This document shows positions 6,391-13,841 of a stretch of 15,299 nucleotides of DNA, one piece after another. The notes under the pieces are model-generated. The model was not told the origin of the DNA. It did not search any database and worked only from the letters and a program-made list of their open reading frames with translations. The translations under genes were made by a program, and so were the position numbers. The first letter of the stretch is position 1. Each line of letters begins with the position of its first letter. Source of the DNA: an uncultured Oscillospiraceae bacterium (GTDB taxonomy: Bacteria > Bacillota > Clostridia > Oscillospirales > Oscillospiraceae); assembly GCA_910587395.1 (NCBI GenBank), contig CAJULJ010000061.1:1-15299 (forward strand), in the 5' to 3' direction.

Positions 6391-7086
6391 ATGAAAGCAA
6401 TTCAGGTGAACGACGCTTTTGAGCAGATGAAGGAGAAGATCATTTCCTTCGAGTGGGTTCCGGGAAGCCGGTTATCCAGCAACCAGATCGCCTCCGAGCT
6501 GGGCATGAGCCGGACGCCCATTGAAAAGGCGCTGCTGCTGCTGGAGCAGTTTGGGCTTGTGACTGTGGAAAATGGGAAATTTATTGTCAGCACCTTTGAC
6601 CTGACAGACCTGATTGAGCTCTATCAGGTAAAGGAGGCCATTGAAGTGGAGGCGGCCAAGATCATTTTGGAAAAGGGCGGCCTGACGGAAAAACAGCTCA
6701 CCCAGCTCAAACAGATCGTGGAGCGCCACTCCCACGCGGCCAACGTGGATGACGACAGGGCCTATTTCCAGGAAGGCATGAACTTCCACCAAACGATTTT
6801 GGAGCTGTCCGGCAACCGGCGGCTGTGCACGATCAACAACCTGATCCGGTATCAGAACGAGCGGGCGCAGCTTTTGAATGTGCTGTTTCCCCAGCAGACG
6901 GATTCCGTCAACGAGCATATGCAGTTGATTGCTGCGCTGGAAAATAAGGATTTGGATGGTTCCATCCAGGCCATCAGCGACCACACGCAAAAGACGATCA
7001 TGCGCTTTCGGAGAATTCTGGATTCCCCCGCCTTCCGAAAAGCGGTGCTGGGGCTGAGCAGCTTATACGGAAATTATAGCGTCTGA
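6391..7086 (+). CDS. GntR-family transcriptional regulator, FCD type (second copy, atypical)
   Basis: A 231-residue FCD-type GntR protein heading the transporter operon. The winged helix-turn-helix (about 5-68) contains SSNQIASELGMSRTPIEKALLLLEQFGLV and the FCD domain follows. Two departures are visible. The recognition helix reads SRTPIEKA where the family almost always has SRTPxREA, so a DNA-contacting Arg is Glu45. The acidic metal ligand four residues before His133 (GMNFH) is Gly129, while His133, His176 and His198 remain. DNA specificity and metal or ligand binding may therefore differ from gntR-1. The start is ATG 6391, 5 bases after AAAGGAGG; an in-frame ATT at 6358 upstream is not needed. 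LivH follows after 35 bases with its own ribosome site. Autoregulation through the dyad at 6334-6363 is likely. Confidence 0.88.
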   Translation: MKAIQVNDAFEQMKEKIISFEWVPGSRLSSNQIASELGMSRTPIEKALLLLEQFGLVTVENGKFIVSTFDLTDLIELYQVKEAIEVEAAKIILEKGGLTEKQLTQLKQIVERHSHAANVDDDRAYFQEGMNFHQTILELSGNRRLCTINNLIRYQNERAQLLNVLFPQQTDSVNEHMQLIAALENKDLDGSIQAISDHTQKTIMRFRRILDSPAFRKAVLGLSSLYGNYSV

Positions 7087-7121
7087 TACGGCAGGACAAA
7101 GGGATAGAGGAGGACAGCGTA

Positions 7122-8000
7122 ATGCTTGTGCAGCAGATTATCAACGGCTTGACAGTTGGAACAACCTACGCTCTGGTCGCGGTGGGTTTCTCCATGGTAT
7201 ACAGCGTCCTTGAGCTGGCCAACTTCGCCAACGGCGCGTTCTATGTGTTTGCGCCCTATATGGTTGTCCTGCTCTATGCGTCCATAGGGTGGGGTTTTGT
7301 CCCGGCATTTTTGATCGCAGTGCTGGCGACGGGTATTTTGGGGGCGCTGATGGACCGTTTTATCCTCACCACGATCCGGAACCATAAGGCTCAGACCTCC
7401 TCGTCCATGGTGGCTACTCTGGGGGTATCCACCGTTATCATCAACGGACTCATCGCCATTTTTGGAAGCGCCACCAGATCTCTGCCCAACGCGGTGAACA
7501 TCGGGCGCATCTATATCGGGGAGGCCATCATGACCGGAAACCAGCTGGTGATCATCGCGACGTCTGTGGTAATTATGGTGGTGCTCTCGGTGATCGTATA
7601 CAAGACCAAGCTGGGCAGCGCCATGCGGTCCATTGCCCAGAACGCTGTGGCCTCCCGCATGATGGGCGTCAACGTGAACCGGATTATTACCATCACCTTT
7701 TTCATTGGCTCGGTCAGCGCCGCCATTGCCGGTATTCTGGTGGCCATGTACTACGGCTCTGTGGATACAACTTTGTATACTACCGTCAGCGTAAAGACCT
7801 TCGCCTCCGCCATTTTGGGCGGCATAGGCTCAATTCCCGGCGCCATGCTGGGCGGCCTGATCATCGGCATGGTGGAGACTTTTGTGGCCGGTTACGTAAC
7901 CTCGGCCTATAAGGACATGATCGCGTTTATCATCATCATTGCGTTTCTGATCTTCAAGCCCAACGGGCTTTTGGGCCACCGCAAGCTGAACAAGGTTTAG
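7122..8000 (+). CDS. livH: Branched-chain amino acid-type ABC transporter permease LivH
   Basis: A 292-residue integral membrane protein with about eight hydrophobic segments, matching LivH of the HAAT (hydrophobic amino acid transporter) family. It opens with QQIINGLTVGTTYALVAVGFSMVY, typical of LivH. It carries the cytoplasmic coupling loop TKLGSAMRSIAQNAVASRMMGVN (about 163-185) that contacts the ATPases, and ends with the family's FKPNGLLG motif. With LivM it forms the transmembrane channel for the substrate delivered by the receptor lipoprotein encoded at the end of the operon. AGGAGG lies 8 bases before the ATG. The neighbouring sugar-type enzymes suggest that the cargo is not simply leucine, isoleucine or valine. 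HAAT systems are known to carry other cargoes such as urea and amides, so the name describes the family and not the substrate. Confidence 0.92.
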   Translation: MLVQQIINGLTVGTTYALVAVGFSMVYSVLELANFANGAFYVFAPYMVVLLYASIGWGFVPAFLIAVLATGILGALMDRFILTTIRNHKAQTSSSMVATLGVSTVIINGLIAIFGSATRSLPNAVNIGRIYIGEAIMTGNQLVIIATSVVIMVVLSVIVYKTKLGSAMRSIAQNAVASRMMGVNVNRIITITFFIGSVSAAIAGILVAMYYGSVDTTLYTTVSVKTFASAILGGIGSIPGAMLGGLIIGMVETFVAGYVTSAYKDMIAFIIIIAFLIFKPNGLLGHRKLNKV

Positions 8001-8015
8001 GAAAGGGGGAGCGAT

Positions 8016-9002
8016 ATGAAACGGTTTTTGCAGGCGTGGGCAAAGTATGAGAAATGGGTTAACTTAACCCTGTTCGTCATTGCGGTAGTCTATCCCCTGA
8101 TGTTTTCCCGGGCATATCTGGTCAACGTGGGCACGCTGTGTCTGATCAATGTGCTTGTCTCGCTGAGCCTGAATGTCCTGACCGGCTATATGGGAATCAC
8201 TGGTTTGGGGTGGGCCGGCTTCTTTGGGATCGGCGCGTATACCGCCGCCATTCTGGCTACCAAGCTGGGCTGGGGCTTTGGAGTGACCCTTCTGGCGGGC
8301 GGTGTGGTGACAGGGCTGTGCGGCATTCTGGTGGGCCTGCCCACGCTGAAGCTGAGCGGCCGGTATGTGGCCATCGTGACCATGGCCTTCTGCGAGATAT
8401 GCCGGGCGATGGAGACCAATATGGACTGGCTGACCAGAGGCTCCCGCGGCATCCCCAACATCTCCAAGATCGCTTTGTTCGGGTACCGGTTCCCCAAATG
8501 GATGCAGTACTATACGATTTTAGCGCTGGTAGTGCTGACGATGTTCTTCATCAACCGGATCATCAATTCCCGGCTTGGCCGGGGAATCCTGGCGGTCAAG
8601 GATGATGATATCGCGGCGTCGGCCATGGGCGTCAATCCGTTCCGCTATAAGGTCATGACCTTTGCCATTGCCACCACGTTTGCAGGGATTGCGGGTGCTT
8701 TTTACGCCCACTATATCGGCTTTATCGACCCCAGCAACTTTACATTCGACCAGTCCACCATTTTTATCAGCATGACCATCATGGGCGGCCTGGGGAACCT
8801 GATGGGCAGTGTGCTGGGCGCCATCTCGCTGACCATCCTCCCCGAGATTCTGCGGCCGCTGATGGACGTCCGCCAGATCGTGTACGGCGTCTTGCTGATT
8901 ATCATGATGCTGGTACGGCCCCAGGGCATTTTGGGCGGATTCAACCTGAAGCATATTCGGCAGCAGATGTCCGTCCGTTCCGGAGGTGGTAAAGATGAAT
9001 GA
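8016..9002 (+). CDS. livM: Branched-chain amino acid-type ABC transporter permease LivM
   Basis: A 328-residue polytopic membrane protein, the second HAAT permease. It contains LSLNVLTGYMGITGLGWAGFFGIGAYTAA (about 49-78), the coupling loop SRLGRGILAVKDDDIAASAMGVN (185-207), GFIDPSNFTFDQS, and the C-terminal RPQGILGG motif, all standard for LivM. The length is normal and there is no fused ATPase. It starts 15 bases after livH behind GGAAAGGGGGAG, and its last 8 bases overlap the start of livG, so translation is coupled. The substrate is not determined by the sequence. Confidence 0.92.
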   Translation: MKRFLQAWAKYEKWVNLTLFVIAVVYPLMFSRAYLVNVGTLCLINVLVSLSLNVLTGYMGITGLGWAGFFGIGAYTAAILATKLGWGFGVTLLAGGVVTGLCGILVGLPTLKLSGRYVAIVTMAFCEICRAMETNMDWLTRGSRGIPNISKIALFGYRFPKWMQYYTILALVVLTMFFINRIINSRLGRGILAVKDDDIAASAMGVNPFRYKVMTFAIATTFAGIAGAFYAHYIGFIDPSNFTFDQSTIFISMTIMGGLGNLMGSVLGAISLTILPEILRPLMDVRQIVYGVLLIIMMLVRPQGILGGFNLKHIRQQMSVRSGGGKDE

Positions 9003-9762
9003 GGTCATCCTTCGTACCGAACATCTGACTCAGCGGTTTGGGGGGCTGTGCGCCGTCCATGACGCCAACATCAACGTCAGAAAAAATGAGATCGTAGGAA
9101 TCATCGGCCCCAACGGTGCGGGCAAGTCCACCCTGTTCAACGACATTACGGGCATGTACACCCCCACGGAGGGCAAGGTTTATTTTCGTGATACCGACAT
9201 CACAGGAAAAAAGCCCTATGAGATCACCAAGCTGGGCATGGCCCGGACTTTCCAGAACATCCGGCTGTTTCCCACGATGACGGTGCTGGAAAACGTGATG
9301 CTGGGCGTCCACTGCAAAACGAAGTCCAACCTGCTGGACGTAGTCCTGAAGACAAAACGGGCCAGGCGGGAGGAGGAGGAGGCCCGGACCATTGCCGAGG
9401 AAATTTTGAACATCACCGGCCTGTATCAGTTCCGCTTCAATTATGCCACCAGCCTTCCCTACGGCCTGCAGCGGCGGCTGGAGTTTTCCCGGGCCATGGC
9501 GAGCTCGCCGGAGATTCTGCTGTTTGACGAGCCGGCGGCGGGCATGAACGAGCAGGAAACGCAGGACCTGGGCGAGTTTATCCTCCGCCTGAAGGAAATG
9601 GGATATACGGTGGTTCTGATTGAGCATGATATGAAGCTGGTTATGAGCATCTGCGAACATATCTACGTCCAGGACCACGGCGAGTGTATTGCCTACGGCA
9701 CCCCGGAGGAGGTCAAGGCCAATCCCGCTGTCATTGAGGCCTACCTCGGAAAGGATGAGTGA
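8995..9762 (+). CDS. livG: ABC transporter ATP-binding protein LivG
   Basis: A 255-residue cytoplasmic ATPase. Walker A GPNGAGKS (38-45), Q-loop Gln87 (TFQNIRLF), signature LPYGLQRRLE (154-163), Walker B ILLFDEP (174-180) and the switch His211 (IEHD) are all intact. The signature is of the LivG variant (-YG-QRRLE) rather than LSGGQ. ATG 8995 was chosen because GGAGGTGG lies 5 bases upstream; an in-frame GTG at 8986 overlaps that site. It overlaps livM by 8 bases and precedes livF by 2 bases. It pairs with LivF to drive the importer. Confidence 0.92.
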   Translation: MNEVILRTEHLTQRFGGLCAVHDANINVRKNEIVGIIGPNGAGKSTLFNDITGMYTPTEGKVYFRDTDITGKKPYEITKLGMARTFQNIRLFPTMTVLENVMLGVHCKTKSNLLDVVLKTKRARREEEEARTIAEEILNITGLYQFRFNYATSLPYGLQRRLEFSRAMASSPEILLFDEPAAGMNEQETQDLGEFILRLKEMGYTVVLIEHDMKLVMSICEHIYVQDHGECIAYGTPEEVKANPAVIEAYLGKDE

Positions 9763-9764
9763 CA

Positions 9765-10475
9765 ATGGCATTACTGGAAGTCAAAAATCTGCACGTCAGC
9801 TATGGGGCCATTAAAGCGGTGCAGGGGATCAGCTTTTCCGTAAACGAAGGCGAAGTGGTTACGCTGCTGGGTGCCAACGGCGCGGGTAAGTCCACTACCA
9901 TGAACACCGTTATTGGCATTGTCAAGGCGGCGTCGGGAGAAATTTGGTTCGATGGAGAGAACATCACCGCCCTCCCCTCCCATCAGATTATCAAGAAGGG
10001 AATTGCCATATCCCCGGAGGGGCGGCAGGTATTCCCCCGGATGACCGTCACGGAAAATTTGAAGATGGGCGTCTACGCATATTCCGACAAGAAGCTGCTG
10101 GAGGAGGGGACCGAGCGGGCATTTTCTCTGTTTCCTGTGCTCAAGGAGCGCAGCGGCCAGCCGGCCGGCACGCTGTCCGGCGGCGAACAGCAGATGCTGG
10201 CCGTTGCCCGGGCGCTGATGGGCAAGCCAAAGCTGCTTATCATGGACGAGCCCTCTCTGGGCCTGGCGCCCATCATCGTAAAGGACGTCTTTTCCCTCAT
10301 TAAAAAGATCAACGCCATGGGCATCACCATCATGCTGGTGGAGCAGAACGCAAAAATGGCCCTGGGCGTATCGGACCGCGGGTATGTGCTGGAAACCGGG
10401 CGGATCGCGCTGAGTGGGGACAGCCGGAATCTTTTGGCGGACGAGCAGGTCAAAAACGCCTATCTGGGCGGCTGA
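9765..10475 (+). CDS. livF: ABC transporter ATP-binding protein LivF
   Basis: A 236-residue cytoplasmic ATPase, partner of LivG. Walker A GANGAGKS (36-43), Q-loop region PEGRQVFPRMTV, signature LSGGEQQ (137-143), Walker B LLIMDEP (157-163), and VEQN (192-195), where LivF proteins normally have Gln in place of the switch His. ATG 9765 is preferred: AAGGA at 9751-9755 lies 9 bases before it, while the in-frame GTG at 9759 is only 3 bases from that site. The gene is complete and follows livG almost without a gap. Confidence 0.92.
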   Translation: MALLEVKNLHVSYGAIKAVQGISFSVNEGEVVTLLGANGAGKSTTMNTVIGIVKAASGEIWFDGENITALPSHQIIKKGIAISPEGRQVFPRMTVTENLKMGVYAYSDKKLLEEGTERAFSLFPVLKERSGQPAGTLSGGEQQMLAVARALMGKPKLLIMDEPSLGLAPIIVKDVFSLIKKINAMGITIMLVEQNAKMALGVSDRGYVLETGRIALSGDSRNLLADEQVKNAYLGG

Positions 10476-10492
10476 TAAAGGAGGAGAACCCA

Positions 10493-11536
10493 ATGAAGGA
10501 ACGGCTTTCAATTGTAATTGTGGGCTGCGGCAACGTATCGGAAAAGCGCCACGCCCCGCTGTGTGACAGCAGCCCCTACGTGGATCTGTACGGTTTCTAT
10601 AACCGTACCCAGGAAAAAGCGGAGAAATTTGCTCAAAAATACGGTGGAAAGGTGTATGGCACCTTGGAGGAGGTCCTGACCGACGAGAATGTGGACGCCA
10701 TCCTGGTGGCCACCTCGGAAGGCTCGCACTGGGAGATCAGCGTCAAGGGCCTGGAGGCCGGCAAGCACGTGCTGTGCGAAAAGCCCATGGCCTCCAGCCC
10801 CGAGCAATGCCGCCGGATGATCGAGGCGGAGAAAAGCAGCGGAAAGAAGCTGATGATCAATCACAATCAGCGGCTGTACGCGCCCCATATCAAAGCCAAG
10901 GAGCTGGTCCAGTCCGGCGCCATCGGCAAGGTGCTGTTCTTCCGCACTGAATATGGCTTCCGGGGGCACGAGACCGATGCCGAAGGAAATGTCAACCAAG
11001 GCCACTATGACCGGATCAACCATGTGCACGGCGTCCTGTCCCAGGTGGGCAGCCACCGGATTGATCTGATGACGTATATACTGGAGGATGAGGTGGAGGA
11101 GGTGTTCCTCGCCGCCAACACCCTGGCCAAGACCATGAGCGACGGCGCCCCCATCCCCTATGAGGATCAGGCGGTGATGAATGTTCGCTATAAGGGCGGC
11201 GTCGTCGGCACGGTGGAGGTCTCCTGGCTGGACTTTTCCGACAATGCCAGAAAGACCGTCATTTACGGCACCGATGGCACCATCGAGACTTATGCGGGGC
11301 AGTACGGCGTGGTGCTGCATAAGCGCAGCGGCGAGCGGGTCTACTATGATACCGGCCGGATTCCCGGCCATTACGAGCCGCCTCTGACCAAAATTGTGGA
11401 CATCTTCGCCAAGTGTGTGCTGGAGGACACCAAGCCCATGTGCACCTCTCGGGAGGGGCTGCACTGCTTGGAGGTTATCAACGCGGCCTATCGGTCGCTG
11501 GAAACAAAAACCTGGACAAAGGTGGGAGAGAAATGA
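10493..11536 (+). CDS. Gfo/Idh/MocA-family NAD(P)-dependent oxidoreductase
   Basis: A 347-residue protein of the glucose-fructose oxidoreductase/inositol dehydrogenase family. It has an N-terminal Rossmann domain beginning IVIVGCGNVSEKRH (glycine motif 11-16), the family's CEKPMA motif with catalytic Lys97 (96-98), and NHNQRLYAPH. The C-terminal alpha/beta domain carries QVGSHRIDLMTYI, in which His188 and Asp191 match the usual G-H-x-x-D catalytic segment. Members oxidise ring hydroxyls of sugars, inositols and glycosides to keto forms or carry out redox-assisted hydrolysis. AAAGGAGG precedes the ATG by 8 bases. It is co-transcribed with the importer and overlaps the next gene by 4 bases (ATGA). 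The substrate is unknown. Its presence beside a xylose-isomerase-like enzyme recalls inositol catabolism and 3-keto-glycoside cleavage systems. Confidence 0.9.
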   Translation: MKERLSIVIVGCGNVSEKRHAPLCDSSPYVDLYGFYNRTQEKAEKFAQKYGGKVYGTLEEVLTDENVDAILVATSEGSHWEISVKGLEAGKHVLCEKPMASSPEQCRRMIEAEKSSGKKLMINHNQRLYAPHIKAKELVQSGAIGKVLFFRTEYGFRGHETDAEGNVNQGHYDRINHVHGVLSQVGSHRIDLMTYILEDEVEEVFLAANTLAKTMSDGAPIPYEDQAVMNVRYKGGVVGTVEVSWLDFSDNARKTVIYGTDGTIETYAGQYGVVLHKRSGERVYYDTGRIPGHYEPPLTKIVDIFAKCVLEDTKPMCTSREGLHCLEVINAAYRSLETKTWTKVGEK

Positions 11537-12459
11537 CAAAAAGAGAGCGGATGCTGGCCTTTTTCAAGGACCAGCCGGTGGATCACGCGCCGCACTGTGT
11601 GTTTGCCCATATGCCGGAGGAGCGCCGCTTCGGGCAGGCGGGGGCCGAAGCCCAGATGGAATTTCACCGGGAGAGCGGAAACTCTTTCCTGAAGATCATT
11701 GTGGATTTGCGGTTCGTGGTGGATTACCCCCTGCAAACGCCCACGGATTGGAGGGCGTTTAAGGGGTTTGATCCCAACGAGAAGTATTTTCAGATGAATC
11801 TGGACCTGCTCAAGCGGATTGTAGACCTGAACCAGGGCGAGGATTTGGTCTATTGGACTCTGTTCACCCCGTGGAACCATGCCCGGGCCATGACCAGGGA
11901 CGACGCCATTGTCAACGCCCATACATATTCCCGACACCCAGCCTTTGAGGATGCGCTGAAACGGCTGGAGGACGCGGTGATCCGGCAGGCCGACATCTTC
12001 TTTGACGCGGGCGTGGACGGAATGTATTACGCGTCCCGGGGCGGCGAGCTGAACCGCTTTGAGGACGATATCTTCCAGCGCTACGTGAAACACTATGACC
12101 TGGGTGTGCTGAACTACATCAATACCCGCTCCAAGTACAATATTTTCCATATGTGTGGGGATAATTTACGAATGGAGCAGTACCGCGCCTATGAATGTGC
12201 GGCCATCAACTGGGACATTCACGGCAACAACCTGCCCCTTCAGCAGGGACGGGCCATGTTTGGACGGAAGGTCATGGGCGGCTTAGACAATCTGGCGGCC
12301 ATTTCAAACGGTACCCCCCAGGAAACCGCCCAGGAAACCCGGGTCCTGCTGGAGTCCTATGGCAAGCAGGGACTGATCGTAGGATGCGATTGTACATTGG
12401 CGGCATATGCCCCCATGGACAATATAAAGGCAATGGCAAAGGTATGTGACACTTACTAA
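11533..12459 (+). CDS. Uroporphyrinogen decarboxylase-like (URO-D/MtaA-type) zinc protein
   Basis: A 308-residue URO-D-superfamily TIM barrel. It starts MTKRERMLAFFKDQPVDHAP, the usual N-terminus of the methyltransferase-like members. It keeps a probable zinc site: His206-x-Cys208 (FHMCGDN) and a C-terminal Cys285 (VGCDC; Cys287 is a second candidate), the H-x-C...C pattern of MtaA/MtbA-type corrinoid methyltransferases. True HemE has no such site, so heme synthesis is unlikely. No corrinoid-binding protein or reductive activase is encoded in the window, so any methyl transfer would need a partner elsewhere. ATG 11533 overlaps the stop of the preceding gene (ATGA) and follows GGTGGGAGAG. Longer in-frame starts lie inside that gene. 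It belongs to the importer operon, and the function is open. Confidence 0.85.
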   Translation: MTKRERMLAFFKDQPVDHAPHCVFAHMPEERRFGQAGAEAQMEFHRESGNSFLKIIVDLRFVVDYPLQTPTDWRAFKGFDPNEKYFQMNLDLLKRIVDLNQGEDLVYWTLFTPWNHARAMTRDDAIVNAHTYSRHPAFEDALKRLEDAVIRQADIFFDAGVDGMYYASRGGELNRFEDDIFQRYVKHYDLGVLNYINTRSKYNIFHMCGDNLRMEQYRAYECAAINWDIHGNNLPLQQGRAMFGRKVMGGLDNLAAISNGTPQETAQETRVLLESYGKQGLIVGCDCTLAAYAPMDNIKAMAKVCDTY

Positions 12460-12478
12460 AAGAAAGGATTCGGACAAC

Positions 12479-13696
12479 ATGAAAAAGAAACTTTCCATGC
12501 TGCTGGCCGGCGCGATGCTCTTTGGCACCCTGATGGGCTGCGGAAAGAGCGCGGATGACGCCGCCTCCACTCCGCCCGCCTCCTCTGCGGACCCCGGAGT
12601 CAGTGAACCGGTGCAGACCGACAACGAACCGTACAAAATCGCCCTGATTGCGCCGCTGACCGGGGCCTCCGCCGAACACGGCGCCTCTTACCGTTCGGCC
12701 ATCGAGTACAAGCTGGCCGAGGTCAACGCCGCCGGCGGCGTCAACGGCCACCTGATTGAGTGCGACTTCTATGACGACAAGGGTGATTCCAAGGAGTCCG
12801 TGACCGTGGCCTCCCTGGTGGCGGAGAAGGATGAGTATCTGGCCTGCTTCGGTCCCTTCTCCTCCACCTGCGCCATCGCGGACGCCCCCACCTTTGAAGA
12901 CGCCGGTCTGGTTCTGTTTGCCCCTTCTTCCTCCCACGCCGACTTCACCGGCCTGGGCGACTATATGGTGCGGGGTTGCAACACCTCTGAGATTCAACAG
13001 CGCTTCTACGCCAAATTCCTGGCCAATTTCTACGGCGCCGAGAACGTGGTGTTCCTGTACCTGAACGACGATGCGGGCAACAGCAGCAAGGAGTATTTCA
13101 CCCAGTACTTTGAGGAGCGGGGCGGCAAGGTGATGTCCGCCGTCTCCTACGAGAAGGAGCAGAAGGACTTTAACGCGATTTTGACCTCCATGAAAACGCA
13201 GAACCCGGAGGTCCTGGTGGTTTACGGCGGTTATGCCGACGTGGCCTCCATCATCCTGCAGGCCAGGAATCTGGAGATCGAGGCCCCCATCATGACCTTT
13301 GGCGCCGCCCAGCAGCAAGGCCTGCTGGACGTGGTGGGAACCGAAGGCGACGGCACCCTGATTATGACCGCCCTGGACCTGGATGCGGACACCCCTCAGT
13401 TCAAAGAGTTCTCCAAGGGCTTCATGGAAACCTACAATGTGGAGTCCATCAACTCCCACGTGCTGAATATGTATGACGGCGTGACCTGCTTCATCGACGC
13501 TTTGACCGCCTGCGGGCCTGACCGCGCGGCCATTGCGGGATATATGCGCAACTGCACCGTGGAAGGTCTGTGCGGCACCTATAATGTGGTAAACGGCGAC
13601 CCCGATAAGCCCATGGGCGTTGTCACCATCAAGGACGGCCTGTTTATACCCTACCGCGAGGTCAATCCCGAGTACACCGGCGTGATCGACGACTGA
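12479..13696 (+). CDS. HAAT-type substrate-binding lipoprotein (LivK/LivJ-like)
   Basis: A 405-residue type-1 periplasmic-binding-fold protein, the receptor of the importer. The signal peptide MKKKLSMLLAGAMLFGTLMG is followed by lipobox LMGC with Cys21 as the lipidated residue, then a low-complexity Ala/Ser/Pro/Asp tether (about 22-50) and the domain starting YKIALIAPLTGASAEHG. The segment FGPFSSTCAIADAP followed by LFAPSSSHADFT is at the position of the amino-acid-binding Ser/Thr loops of LivJ, but the residues are not diagnostic of the ligand. AAAGGA lies 10 bases before the ATG, slightly far. It is the last gene of the operon, separated from the permeases and ATPases by two enzyme genes, and is followed by a strong terminator. 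Confidence 0.92.
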   Translation: MKKKLSMLLAGAMLFGTLMGCGKSADDAASTPPASSADPGVSEPVQTDNEPYKIALIAPLTGASAEHGASYRSAIEYKLAEVNAAGGVNGHLIECDFYDDKGDSKESVTVASLVAEKDEYLACFGPFSSTCAIADAPTFEDAGLVLFAPSSSHADFTGLGDYMVRGCNTSEIQQRFYAKFLANFYGAENVVFLYLNDDAGNSSKEYFTQYFEERGGKVMSAVSYEKEQKDFNAILTSMKTQNPEVLVVYGGYADVASIILQARNLEIEAPIMTFGAAQQQGLLDVVGTEGDGTLIMTALDLDADTPQFKEFSKGFMETYNVESINSHVLNMYDGVTCFIDALTACGPDRAAIAGYMRNCTVEGLCGTYNVVNGDPDKPMGVVTIKDGLFIPYREVNPEYTGVIDD

Positions 13697-13721
13697 TTTT
13701 CGGTTACTGAATCTGTGGAAG

Positions 13722-13757
13722 AGGGCCCCGGGCATAAGCTTTGCCCGGGGCCCTTTT
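13722..13757 (+). terminator. Intrinsic terminator of the liv operon
   Basis: A perfect 13-bp GC-rich stem (13722-13734 with 13742-13754, AGGGCCCCGGGCA and its complement) closes a 7-base loop TAAGCTT and runs into TTTT. It lies 25 bases after the receptor stop codon and separates this operon from the cysteine desulfidase gene. Confidence 0.9.
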
Positions 13758-13841
13758 GGAATCGTGCCACTGAACGGCCGCGAATGAGTGCTCCCCATTG
13801 GGCGGAGCGTGAGTAACTTTTACGAGGAGGGGCGACAATCT

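Noticed and set aside
10508..11539. A 343-codon open frame antisense to the Gfo/Idh gene
   Set aside because: Antisense shadow in the same codon register; histidine-, alanine- and glycine-rich translation without family motifs.
12272..13798. A 508-codon open frame antisense to the receptor gene
   Set aside because: It is in exact antisense codon register with the lipoprotein gene. It is open only because that gene avoids TTA, CTA and TCA codons; it has no recognisable domain and crosses a clear terminator.
13788..13841. Upstream start for the cysteine desulfidase
   Set aside because: The strong AGGAGGGG site lies within this stretch and serves the ATG at 13842, which also gives the normal family N-terminus.
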